Shown here: positions 38,334 to 46,126 of the stretch, one piece after another
Layout of the letters: each line of letters starts with the position of its first letter
How positions within the stretch are numbered: the first letter of the stretch is position 1
Assembly (NCBI RefSeq): GCF_001984825.2
Contig: NZ_CP043318.1
Coordinates: 1,426,001-1,490,000, forward strand
DNA from: Enterobacter chengduensis
GTDB lineage: Bacteria; Pseudomonadota; Gammaproteobacteria; Enterobacterales; Enterobacteriaceae
Direction: 5' to 3'
DNA length: 64,000 bases
The notes under the pieces: generated by a model
Told to the model about the DNA's origin: nothing
Databases searched by the model: none
The model's input: only the letters and a program-made list of their open reading frames with translations
Program-made: the position numbers and the translations under genes

Positions 38334-39494
38334 ATGAGCAATAACGCTTTGATTCCGCAGAGTAAACTTCCCAATCTCGGGACCACCATCTTTACGCAGA
38401 TGAGCGCCCTGGCGCAGCAGCACAACGCCATTAACCTGTCTCAGGGGTTCCCGGATTTCGACGGCCCGGCGTATCTGCAGGCGCGTCTGGCTTACCACGT
38501 GGCGCAGGGAGCGAATCAGTATGCGCCGATGACGGGCGTGCAGGCGCTGCGGGAAGCCATTGCGGACAAAACGGCGGAGCTGTATGGCCATAAGCCCGAT
38601 GCGAACAGCGACATCACGGTGACGGCAGGGGCGACCGAAGCGCTGTATGCGGCCATCACCGCGCTGGTGCGTGCGGGCGATGAAGTCATCTGCTTTGACC
38701 CGAGCTACGACAGCTATGCGCCTGCGGTTGAACTCTCCGGCGGCGTGGTGAAGCGCGTGGCGTTACGGCCGCCGCATTTCCGCCCGGACTGGCAGGCGTT
38801 TGCCGCGCTGCTGAGTGATAAAACCCGCCTGGTGATTCTGAATACGCCGCATAACCCGTCCGCGACGGTGTGGCAAAAAGCCGATTTTGCCGCGCTGTGG
38901 CAGGCGATTGCCGAACGGGAAATTTACGTCCTGAGCGATGAAGTCTACGAGCACATTTGCTTTGCTGAGGAAGGGCACGCCAGCGTGCTGGCCCATCCCC
39001 AGCTTCGCGAGCGCGCTATCGCCGTCTCTTCGTTTGGTAAGACCTACCATATGACCGGCTGGAAGGTAGGGTACTGCGTGGCTCCGGCGGCCATTAGCGC
39101 TGAGCTGCGCAAGGTGCATCAGTACCTGACCTTTGCCGTGAACACACCGGCTCAGCTGGCGCTGGCGGATATGCTGCGTGCAGAACCTCAGCATTACCGC
39201 GAGCTGCCGCATTTCTATCGCCATCGCCGGGATCTGTTTGTGTCCGCGCTGAGCCAAAGCCGTCTGGAGCTTTTGCCTTCGGAAGGGACCTACTTTCTGC
39301 TGGCGGACTACAGCGCCATTTCCGATCTGGATGACGTCAGCTTCTGCCAGTGGCTAACCGAAGAGGTGGGCGTTGCGGCAATTCCGCTCTCTGTTTTTTG
39401 CGCCGATCCCTTCCCGCATAAGCTGATTCGTCTCTGCTTTGCGAAACAGGAATCGACGCTGCTGGCGGCGGCGGAGCGCCTTAGCGCGCTCTGA
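38334..39494 (+). CDS. ybdL: Methionine aminotransferase
   Basis: A 386-residue class I PLP aminotransferase. The PLP lysine lies in SSFGKTYHMTGWKVGYC (~residue 238), with NTPHNPSATVW and SDEVYEH upstream. E. coli YbdL prefers methionine, so this enzyme probably makes methionine from ketomethylthiobutyrate, the last step of salvage (MtnE role). It is divergent from mtnBCD with a shared MetJ operator and convergent with ybdM. Confidence 0.96.
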   Translation: MSNNALIPQSKLPNLGTTIFTQMSALAQQHNAINLSQGFPDFDGPAYLQARLAYHVAQGANQYAPMTGVQALREAIADKTAELYGHKPDANSDITVTAGATEALYAAITALVRAGDEVICFDPSYDSYAPAVELSGGVVKRVALRPPHFRPDWQAFAALLSDKTRLVILNTPHNPSATVWQKADFAALWQAIAEREIYVLSDEVYEHICFAEEGHASVLAHPQLRERAIAVSSFGKTYHMTGWKVGYCVAPAAISAELRKVHQYLTFAVNTPAQLALADMLRAEPQHYRELPHFYRHRRDLFVSALSQSRLELLPSEGTYFLLADYSAISDLDDVSFCQWLTEEVGVAAIPLSVFCADPFPHKLIRLCFAKQESTLLAAAERLSAL

Positions 39495-40121
39495 TTATTT
39501 TACCGTCCAGGCTTCGGAGTAACGACGGTCTGCAAAGAGTTCCAGCAGACCGCTGATCTGCTTGAGTCGAAGGACCTCGTCGCGGTCCATACCCAGTTCT
39601 TTGCCGATTTTCTCGTCATTCCAGCCAAGCTGAGCCAGTTCGCGGACGATATCGGACATCGCGTTAATCTGGTGTCGGCCTCTCGCCCGGTTATGGCGGA
39701 TGGTTGCCGCCATCCGGTCGAGCTTTTTCTGCCGCGCTTTGCGCAGGCAGGTCACCGGCAGGTAACCTTTCAGCTGGCGCTTTAGTACCGCCCGGTGTGA
39801 ACCAATCTCGTGACGATGAAAGCCGTCGACGATTTCATAATGCCGGGCATCGTTCTCCGTCACCACGATGGGCTGCGTGAAGCCATCTATCTCAAGTGAT
39901 TTACAGAGCAGCCGCTTTTCCGGCGGCGCGACGTTATTGGGGTTATAATCATTTGCGGTAATCTCATCCTGCTTTATCCACAGCACGCAGTCGACGGGCT
40001 GCTCGCGAAAAGGGCTGTTTTCATGGATGGCCTGGCGAAAGGCATTGATGGCTTCAATGCGATTTTCTTCGGGAAGAGACTGAAGATAGCGCTCCATTTC
40101 TTTAATCAATCGTTGTTGCAT
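39495..40121 (-). CDS. ybdM: ParB/sulfiredoxin-like protein YbdM (IbrB type)
   Basis: A 208-residue protein with a ParB-like domain: ITANDYNPNNVAPPE and LEIDGFTQPIVV (residues ~50-90), followed by YEIVDGFHRHEIG. A helix-turn-helix-like tail, LAQLGWNDEKIGKELGMDRDEVLRL, follows. The start at 40121 has GGGGGA upstream; an ATG 12 bp earlier is less likely. It overlaps the end of ybdN by 16 bp. It is homologous to IbrB of pathogenic E. coli; molecular function is unknown. Confidence 0.88.
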   Translation of the reverse strand: MQQRLIKEMERYLQSLPEENRIEAINAFRQAIHENSPFREQPVDCVLWIKQDEITANDYNPNNVAPPEKRLLCKSLEIDGFTQPIVVTENDARHYEIVDGFHRHEIGSHRAVLKRQLKGYLPVTCLRKARQKKLDRMAATIRHNRARGRHQINAMSDIVRELAQLGWNDEKIGKELGMDRDEVLRLKQISGLLELFADRRYSEAWTVK

Positions 40122-41335
40122 AAGATCCCCCATTCCTTACGTTTTGACTTTATCCGTTCGCTGTAACGTTGATAGTGCTTTGGTTTGTTAGGACTGAATG
40201 AAAGGGCACGACACCAGTAGTCATTGTTGAGTAATACCTTGCACACCCGTCGCCAGGACGGAATATCTTTTGTCCCGATGTCGGCCTCCTGGGCGTCGGG
40301 GATATCATCCATGCCTCTCTTTTGATACCAGTGCAGGTACACTGCAATTTTATTGCGGTAATGCTCTGCCGTCGTTTGCGGCATGCTGTCGAGAAGCAGC
40401 ATGGCGTATTCGCGCCAGCTGAGCGCGTCGGGTTTAAGGATTTTACGGTGGCCATAAAAGTGATTGTCCTGACCTGCATAGATCCCTCCGCTGTGCACGC
40501 CGCTTACCCGCTCGCACATCGCCGCCCAGCGTTCGGGCTCAACAATATGATAAAGCCACAGTCCCTGGCGCTGTTCCGGGCCAAACGGCTCACAAATGCG
40601 CATGTAGCGTGGTGGAACGCCTGCCTGGAACATCAGATCGTAAAGAGGGTTGTAGCATCCGCCCGTTTTAGCGAACCATGTCCAGATGTCGGCGGTCTTC
40701 CAGTCGTAAAGGGGATAGATATACCAGGCGTGGCCGCCCGGGGAGGCGCTGGTCCAGGGTTTGTCATCGGCAAAGCGCCGCTTACGCGCGTTAGCGATAG
40801 ACAAAAAACGATTGTAGGATTCATCGGCGCGAATGCCGACCATCATTGCCGCCGGGCGGTTTGCGGCAAACCAGTCTGAAAACGCGCGGACAAAGGCTTC
40901 AAACGTCATGCCAGGCTGGTAGAAATCGAAGTCATCAGGATCGGTAATGGCCCCTGCGGGCGGCTGGCGCACCCATTGTTTACCTGGCTCCCAGCACTGC
41001 CATTCGGGGTTAAATTGCGTAAGGCCATTTTGCGTGGTGAGCGGTAGCGCAACCCACCAGCATTGCTCAATCACATCGGCGTATTCCGCCACCATGTTAT
41101 TTATATGCTGAATGGTATAAGTGAACTGTACTTCCCAGTCGATAAAGAGCAGAGAGATTTTCTTTCCCATTTTTCGGGCCTGTTGGGCCGTCAAATGCAG
41201 CATAACGGTTGAATCCTTCCCGCCTGAAAATGAAACACAAACTCTGGGTAGATTCTCAAGCGTCCATGTAATGCGCTCTATCGCGGCCTCAAGGACATTT
41301 TGATTAAGCGGATACTTATACATTGACATAGCCAA
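40106..41335 (-). CDS. ybdN: PAPS-reductase-like protein YbdN (IbrA type, DUF3440)
   Basis: A 409-residue protein with an N-terminal adenine-nucleotide alpha-hydrolase (PP-loop) motif SFSGGKDSTVMLH (~residue 35-47) and DUF3440 in the rest (GIRADESYNRF, YPLYDWKTADIWTWF, CEPFGPEQRQGLW). It belongs to the PAPS-reductase superfamily but lacks the terminal ECGLH-type Cys motif of true CysH. It is co-transcribed with ybdM. IbrA/IbrB homologues regulate eib genes in E. coli; biochemical activity is unproven. ATG 41335 has GGGAGG upstream; 41329 would match E. coli slightly better. Confidence 0.9.
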   Translation of the reverse strand: MAMSMYKYPLNQNVLEAAIERITWTLENLPRVCVSFSGGKDSTVMLHLTAQQARKMGKKISLLFIDWEVQFTYTIQHINNMVAEYADVIEQCWWVALPLTTQNGLTQFNPEWQCWEPGKQWVRQPPAGAITDPDDFDFYQPGMTFEAFVRAFSDWFAANRPAAMMVGIRADESYNRFLSIANARKRRFADDKPWTSASPGGHAWYIYPLYDWKTADIWTWFAKTGGCYNPLYDLMFQAGVPPRYMRICEPFGPEQRQGLWLYHIVEPERWAAMCERVSGVHSGGIYAGQDNHFYGHRKILKPDALSWREYAMLLLDSMPQTTAEHYRNKIAVYLHWYQKRGMDDIPDAQEADIGTKDIPSWRRVCKVLLNNDYWCRALSFSPNKPKHYQRYSERIKSKRKEWGILCNND

Positions 41336-41503
41336 ACGCCTCCCTGGATATAAATACCTTTTGGGGTGTCAATAATGGAGAGAGAATAATAGTAGTGGAA
41401 AAAAAACGCAGGTAAATGAAAAAGAGAAATGATTTTGTTATCTATAAATACGGCTTATGTTTTAACGAAAAGTAAAGGGTTGTGATAGTCACAACCCTGA
41501 AGT

Positions 41504-42403
41504 TTATTTTTGAGTGATTTGTTCAATAAACGTTGAGAAAACCGTATTGTTGAGCGCTGAACGGTTATAAATCATAAATACATCCAGCGGAGGAGGCGTG
41601 AACGTGACATTTACTTTCTTGAACCGCAGTACGTCTTTGTATTTTTCATATAATACTTCTGGCACGTATCCGATTAAATCGGAGGCGCTAATCATGGCCA
41701 GAATGGTAGACGCTGAATCACAACGGAAAATAACATTTTTTTCGGCATGCACTTCCGCAGACTGGGCGTGGTAGTTCTTGATGCCGGGTTCATCACTCAT
41801 GAATAACGTAAATTTCTCTTCCTGGAGATCCTCCATTGTAACAACGTCTTTGATACGCGGATGATCCTCGCTGCATATTAAAATGACCTTAAAGGATGCA
41901 TAAGGAACACAAATCATTGAACGGTTGTTAATTGGCGCCATTGAGAAGATAAGATCCGCTTTGCGGTACGCCAGCAGATCTTCTGCAGAATCCGCGCTCA
42001 GCAGCATATTGTGAAGCTCTATTTCATAATTATGATTGCTCATTAATAGCGTAAGCGGAGAAAGCAGGTTTTGCGTCGTCAGGATCTGCGGGCTGTAAAT
42101 CACAAAATTCTTCTTAAGCGTAGACGCATTCATGATGTTAATAGTCTGCTCAAGCTGATTGAGGTTTTGCTCAAGATGATGGTGAAGATTGACACCCACC
42201 GTCGTGGGGGTAATGCCTTTTCCCGAACGGATAAAGAGAGGATCGCTGAGCTGGTTGCGCAGCCGCTGCAGCGATTGGCTCACTGCCGACGGGGTAATAT
42301 AGAGCGTTTCTGCTGCCTTGCTGATGCTCAGATGCTGGTAGATACATTCGAAAATGACCAGCAGGTTGAGATCGAATTTTTTGAGGTCGTAGAGGTTTGC
42401 CAT
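41504..42403 (-). CDS. ybdO: LysR-family regulator YbdO
   Basis: A 299-residue LysR-type regulator. The N-terminal winged helix contains LSISKAAETLYITPSAVSQSLQRL (split helix-turn-helix, ~residues 25-48), followed by a co-inducer domain. It matches E. coli YbdO in position and N-terminal sequence. The target is unknown. In E. coli dsbG lies between this gene and ahpC; it is missing here. Confidence 0.92.
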   Translation of the reverse strand: MANLYDLKKFDLNLLVIFECIYQHLSISKAAETLYITPSAVSQSLQRLRNQLSDPLFIRSGKGITPTTVGVNLHHHLEQNLNQLEQTINIMNASTLKKNFVIYSPQILTTQNLLSPLTLLMSNHNYEIELHNMLLSADSAEDLLAYRKADLIFSMAPINNRSMICVPYASFKVILICSEDHPRIKDVVTMEDLQEEKFTLFMSDEPGIKNYHAQSAEVHAEKNVIFRCDSASTILAMISASDLIGYVPEVLYEKYKDVLRFKKVNVTFTPPPLDVFMIYNRSALNNTVFSTFIEQITQK

Positions 42404-42690
42404 GTTTCATCCTGAGTGTGCTGCGGTTCGTTATCACATCATTGATAACTATAGAACTAAGTTAACCATTTACCATCCATGATAGTTAACTAACTTAATT
42501 TTTATTGAAAACCGACTTAATATATCACGAAAATAGATTAATGAAATAGAACTTAAAGAGTAGTTAAGATATTTTTATCTTGGAAAAAGAAAATAAAATT
42601 GAATATAAATGTTCTGATTTATATATCGACAGGGAATTATCACAAATTTTTATTTTTTACACCGATCTCGATGGCGACCACGCGACCTGC
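42404..42690. other. AT-rich intergenic stretch upstream of ybdO
   Basis: About 290 bp of much lower GC than its neighbours, with palindromic gttaac/ttaacta repeats near 42460-42500 that could bind the LysR protein. No ORF of substance is seen. It occupies the place of dsbG in E. coli but no recognisable dsbG remnant could be read. Confidence 0.5.
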
Positions 42691-42705
42691 ACCGTTTGGT
42701 AAAAC

Positions 42706-42720
42706 CTATCGCAATCATAG
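42706..42720. promoter_or_regulatory. OxyR-like inner half-sites upstream of ahpC
   Basis: CTAT-N7-ATAG exactly matches the inner pair of the OxyR tetrad (ATAG N7 CTAT N7 ATAG N7 CTAT); the outer pair is poorly conserved. It lies 324 bp before the ahpC start. OxyR control of ahpCF is well established in relatives. Confidence 0.5.
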
Positions 42721-42739
42721 ATAAGATTACCGCTTACGT

Positions 42740-42895
42740 CCATTGCCCTGTGTCATTCCGGGTGCTGTAATCAGGGGGCTGTTACCGCCTTGATATAAAG
42801 GTAAGTAGAGCGCAACGCAACGCCAGCCCAGGCTGGCACTGAAAGTTCCTGTGGAAAGTTCAGGTATCAGGGCCGCCCACCAGGGCGGCCTTTTT
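42740..42895 (+). ncRNA. Candidate sRNA or attenuated ahpC leader
   Basis: Downstream of the OxyR-like site lie a hairpin gccagcc-ca-ggctggc (about 42826), an imperfect tgaaagttcc/ggaaagttca hairpin, and then a strong terminator at 42871-42895. A transcript of roughly 100-150 bases would result. No protein-like ORF is convincing here. The 5' end is a guess. Confidence 0.45.
42871..42895 (+). terminator. Rho-independent terminator in ahpC upstream region
   Basis: ggccgccc-acca-gggcggcc followed by TTTTT, an 8-bp GC-rich stem. It points towards ahpC and lies 149 bp before its start, so it either ends an sRNA or attenuates ahpC. Confidence 0.8.
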
Positions 42896-43043
42896 ACGTT
42901 TGGGCCTTCCATTAATTCAGTTCACCACGTTGTCTTGTTGGCGTTGTAAGGTTTGGCTGATTGATTTGATAAAGCATACGCATTAGCCCCGATGGATAAA
43001 GTTGGTTACCTTACACCTCAACGAAAACACGGAGGAAGTACAG

Positions 43044-43607
43044 ATGTCTTTGATTAACACCAAAATTAAACCTTTCAAAAACCAGGCATTCAAAAACGGT
43101 GAGTTCATCGAAGTTACCGAGAAAGATACCGAAAGTCGCTGGAGCGTCTTCTTCTTCTACCCGGCTGACTTCACCTTCGTTTGCCCGACTGAACTGGGCG
43201 ACGTGGCGGACCATTACGACGAACTGCAGAAGCTGGGCGTGGACGTTTACTCTGTGTCTACCGATACCCACTTCACCCACAAAGCATGGCACGGCAGCTC
43301 TGAAACCATCGCAAAAATCAAATACGCGATGATCGGTGACCCGACTGGCGCCCTGACCCGTAACTTCGACAACATGCGTGAAGATGAAGGCCTGGCTGAC
43401 CGCGCGACCTTCGTTGTTGACCCGCAGGGCATTATCCAGGCTATCGAGGTTACCGCTGAAGGTATCGGCCGTGATGCGTCTGACCTGCTGCGTAAAGTGA
43501 AGGCCGCTCAGTACGTGGCTTCTCACCCAGGCGAAGTGTGCCCGGCGAAATGGAAAGAAGGCGAAGCAACGCTGGCTCCATCTCTGGACCTGGTCGGCAA
43601 GATCTAA
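43044..43607 (+). CDS. ahpC: Alkyl hydroperoxide reductase subunit C
   Basis: A 187-residue typical 2-Cys peroxiredoxin reducing H2O2 and organic peroxides with electrons from AhpF. The peroxidatic Cys lies in [10 protein letters not shown] (Cys47) and the resolving Cys in GEVCPAKW (Cys166). The start [10 protein letters not shown] has GGAGGAA upstream and gives exactly the E. coli length. It is followed by a REP unit and ahpF. Confidence 0.98.
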   Translation: MSLINTKIKPFKNQAFKNGEFIEVTEKDTESRWSVFFFYPADFTFVCPTELGDVADHYDELQKLGVDVYSVSTDTHFTHKAWHGSSETIAKIKYAMIGDPTGALTRNFDNMREDEGLADRATFVVDPQGIIQAIEVTAEGIGRDASDLLRKVKAAQYVASHPGEVCPAKWKEGEATLAPSLDLVGKI

Positions 43608-43619
43608 GCCTGTAAAGCC

Positions 43620-43686
43620 TGGCGGCGCGGCGCTGGCGCAGGCCTACAAAAACCGTAGGCCGGGTAAACGACGTGCCACCCGGCAA
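43620..43686. repeat. REP-type inverted repeat, ahpC-ahpF
   Basis: cgctggcgcaggcctac and gtaggccgggtaaacgacgtgccacccggc form a divergent REP pair between ahpC and ahpF. It could stabilise the abundant ahpC message. Confidence 0.7.
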
Positions 43687-43796
43687 TTCATGGGCGCACC
43701 CCGCGCCCATTTCATTCCAGCACCATGATGCAAGTTGCATTCAGGCCGCCCGCACAAGGCAGCTTGCATGATGACGTCTTAAGAGAGGGAAGAACA

Positions 43797-45362
43797 ATGC
43801 TCGACACAAACATGAAAACCCAGCTCAAGGCCTACCTTGAGAAACTGACCAAACCCGTTGAGCTGATTGCCACGCTGGACGACAGCGCCAAATCGGCAGA
43901 GATCAAGGAACTGCTGGCGGAGATCGCCGAACTGTCGCCGAAAGTGACCTTCAAAGAAGATAACGCGCTGCCGGTTCGTAAGCCCTCTTTCCTGATTACC
44001 AACCCAGGCTCCGACCAGGGACCGCGCTTTGCCGGCTCTCCGCTGGGGCATGAATTTACCTCGCTGGTGCTGGCGCTGCTGTGGACCGGTGGTCACCCGT
44101 CTAAAGAAGCGCAGGCGCTGCTGGAGCAGATCCGCGATATCGACGGAGATTTCGAGTTTGAAACCTATTACTCGCTCTCCTGCCACAACTGCCCGGACGT
44201 GGTGCAGGCGCTGAACCTGATGTCGGTACTCAACCCGCGCATCAAGCACACGGCGATTGACGGCGGTACCTTCCAGAATGAGATCACCGATCGAAACGTG
44301 ATGGGCGTTCCGGCGGTCTATCTGAACGGTCAGGAGTTTGGCCAGGGCCGCATGACGCTGACCGAAATTGTAGGCAAAGTGGATACCGGTGCCGAAAAAC
44401 GTGCCGCGGAAGCGCTGAACAAACGCGATGCCTACGACGTGCTGATCGTCGGTTCCGGCCCTGCGGGTGCGGCGGCAGCGGTGTACTCCGCGCGTAAAGG
44501 CATTCGTACCGGCCTGATGGGCGAACGCTTCGGTGGTCAGGTGCTCGATACCGTGGACATTGAGAACTACATCTCCGTGCCGAAGACCGAAGGCCAGAAG
44601 CTGGCGGGGGCGCTGAAGGCGCACGTCAGCGACTATGACGTGGACGTGATCGACAGCCAGAGCGCCAGCAGGCTGGTGCCGGCAGCCGTGGAAGGCGGTT
44701 TACACCAGATTGAAACCGCGTCCGGCGCGGTGCTGAAAGCGCGCAGCATTATCATTGCCACCGGCGCGAAATGGCGCAACATGAACGTCCCGGGTGAAGA
44801 TCAATACCGTACCAAAGGCGTAACCTACTGCCCGCACTGCGACGGCCCGCTGTTCAAAGGGAAACGCGTGGCGGTGATCGGCGGCGGTAACTCCGGCGTG
44901 GAAGCGGCTATCGACCTGGCGGGGATCGTTGAACACGTTACCCTTCTGGAGTTCGCGCCAGAGATGAAGGCCGACCAGGTTCTGCAGGATAAGGTTCGCA
45001 GCCTGAAAAACGTCGACATCATCCTGAACGCGCAGACCACGGAAGTGAAGGGCGACGGCAGCAGGGTGACCGGCCTGGAATACCGCGACCGCGTGAGCGG
45101 CGACGTGCACAGCGTTCAGCTTTCGGGGGTTTTCGTCCAGATTGGTCTGCTGCCGAACACCACCTGGCTGGAAGGCGCGATTGAGCGCAACCGCATGGGC
45201 GAAATCATCATCGACGCAAAATGCGAAACCAGCGTGAAGGGCGTGTTTGCGGCAGGCGACTGCACCACCGTGCCGTACAAACAGATCATCATCGCCACGG
45301 GCGAAGGGGCGAAGGCGTCGCTGAGTTCGTTTGACTACCTGATTCGCACCAAAACCGCATAA
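43797..45362 (+). CDS. ahpF: Alkyl hydroperoxide reductase subunit F
   Basis: A 521-residue flavoprotein disulfide reductase, the NADH-dependent reductant of AhpC. The N-terminal double-thioredoxin domain has SCHNCPDVV (Cys129/132). The thioredoxin-reductase-like part has FAD motif [12 protein letters not shown] (~residue 215), redox pair YCPHCDGP (~345), NAD motif [12 protein letters not shown] and [14 protein letters not shown]. The start MLDTNMKTQ has GAGGGAAG upstream. Confidence 0.98.
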   Translation: MLDTNMKTQLKAYLEKLTKPVELIATLDDSAKSAEIKELLAEIAELSPKVTFKEDNALPVRKPSFLITNPGSDQGPRFAGSPLGHEFTSLVLALLWTGGHPSKEAQALLEQIRDIDGDFEFETYYSLSCHNCPDVVQALNLMSVLNPRIKHTAIDGGTFQNEITDRNVMGVPAVYLNGQEFGQGRMTLTEIVGKVDTGAEKRAAEALNKRDAYDVLIVGSGPAGAAAAVYSARKGIRTGLMGERFGGQVLDTVDIENYISVPKTEGQKLAGALKAHVSDYDVDVIDSQSASRLVPAAVEGGLHQIETASGAVLKARSIIIATGAKWRNMNVPGEDQYRTKGVTYCPHCDGPLFKGKRVAVIGGGNSGVEAAIDLAGIVEHVTLLEFAPEMKADQVLQDKVRSLKNVDIILNAQTTEVKGDGSRVTGLEYRDRVSGDVHSVQLSGVFVQIGLLPNTTWLEGAIERNRMGEIIIDAKCETSVKGVFAAGDCTTVPYKQIIIATGEGAKASLSSFDYLIRTKTA

Positions 45363-45389
45363 TAAAAGAAAGAAGACATGACCTGCAGT

Positions 45390-45417
45390 AGCCACCTCAT
45401 CATGAGGTGGCTTTTTT
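45390..45417 (+). terminator. Terminator after ahpF
   Basis: agccacctcatcatgaggtggct stem-loop followed by TTTTTT. Confidence 0.85.
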
Positions 45418-45550
45418 ATTGGTTTTTTTTATTCTCAATTATCATCGCGATCGAACGCTTCATGCGTTAACTCCCTGCTTAGATCAAAGAAATTAATAAG
45501 GCTGCTGATAATATCCCGTCGTTTTCTGTTGATAAATATTTATATTTGAC

Positions 45551-46126
45551 ATGAATGATAAAAATATATTCACCCCTTCAATATATGAGGCATTAACGCC
45601 CTTTGAAATAAAGGGGTTAATGTTTCGTGATTTCTTTAACGCGGCGGATATGACATCGCGGTGCGCCTCGTTACGCTATTTTTTTCCTGAGAGTGAGGCC
45701 TGGCCGCAGGATGAGGCGTTAGACGTCGAGTATGACTTTAATGCGCTGTTTGTCGGCCCGGCGACGCTGCTGGCGCCACCTTACGCCTCGGTTTATCTGG
45801 ACGAAGAGCCTCTGCTGATGGGGGCCACGACGCTTAGCGTGCGCGAATTCCTGCAAAGCATTGGGCTGTCCGTCACCGCGGAAAATAGCGTTCCCGACGA
45901 CCATATCAGCTATGAAATGGAGTTGGCGGTGATGCTATTAGTGCATGCCAGATATTCACCGCAATATCATGATGCACTTGCCCGTTTTGTACGCGCGCAT
46001 CTCGAATTATGGCTTCCCGCATTTATCGCGAAAATAACGGATTGTGCGAAAACATCCGCAATTAAATGCCTCGCCGTGCAGCTGAATAATTGGTTTGATG
46101 AATTAAAAGCGAGAATAATATTATGA
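45551..46126 (+). CDS. TorD/DmsD-family chaperone
   Basis: A 191-residue all-helical protein of the TorD/DmsD/NarJ type, shown by its N-terminal helices, the VEYDFNALFVGPATLLAPPYASVYLDE segment shared in pattern with this family (FxxLFxGP...PYxSVYL) and its place as first gene before a Tat-exported molybdoenzyme. It should bind the Tat signal of the catalytic subunit and check cofactor loading. No clear Shine-Dalgarno is seen. Its stop overlaps the next start by 4 bp. Confidence 0.85.
   Translation: MNDKNIFTPSIYEALTPFEIKGLMFRDFFNAADMTSRCASLRYFFPESEAWPQDEALDVEYDFNALFVGPATLLAPPYASVYLDEEPLLMGATTLSVREFLQSIGLSVTAENSVPDDHISYEMELAVMLLVHARYSPQYHDALARFVRAHLELWLPAFIAKITDCAKTSAIKCLAVQLNNWFDELKARIIL

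Noticed and set aside
42727..42912. 61-codon minus-strand ORF upstream of ahpC
   Set aside because: It spans the terminator hairpin and candidate RNA hairpins, has no ribosome-binding site of note and does not resemble a protein.
45500..45550. FNR-like ttgataaatattta before the TorD-like gene
   Set aside because: It has only 7 of 10 consensus bases in an AT-rich stretch; anaerobic control is plausible but not supported by this site.
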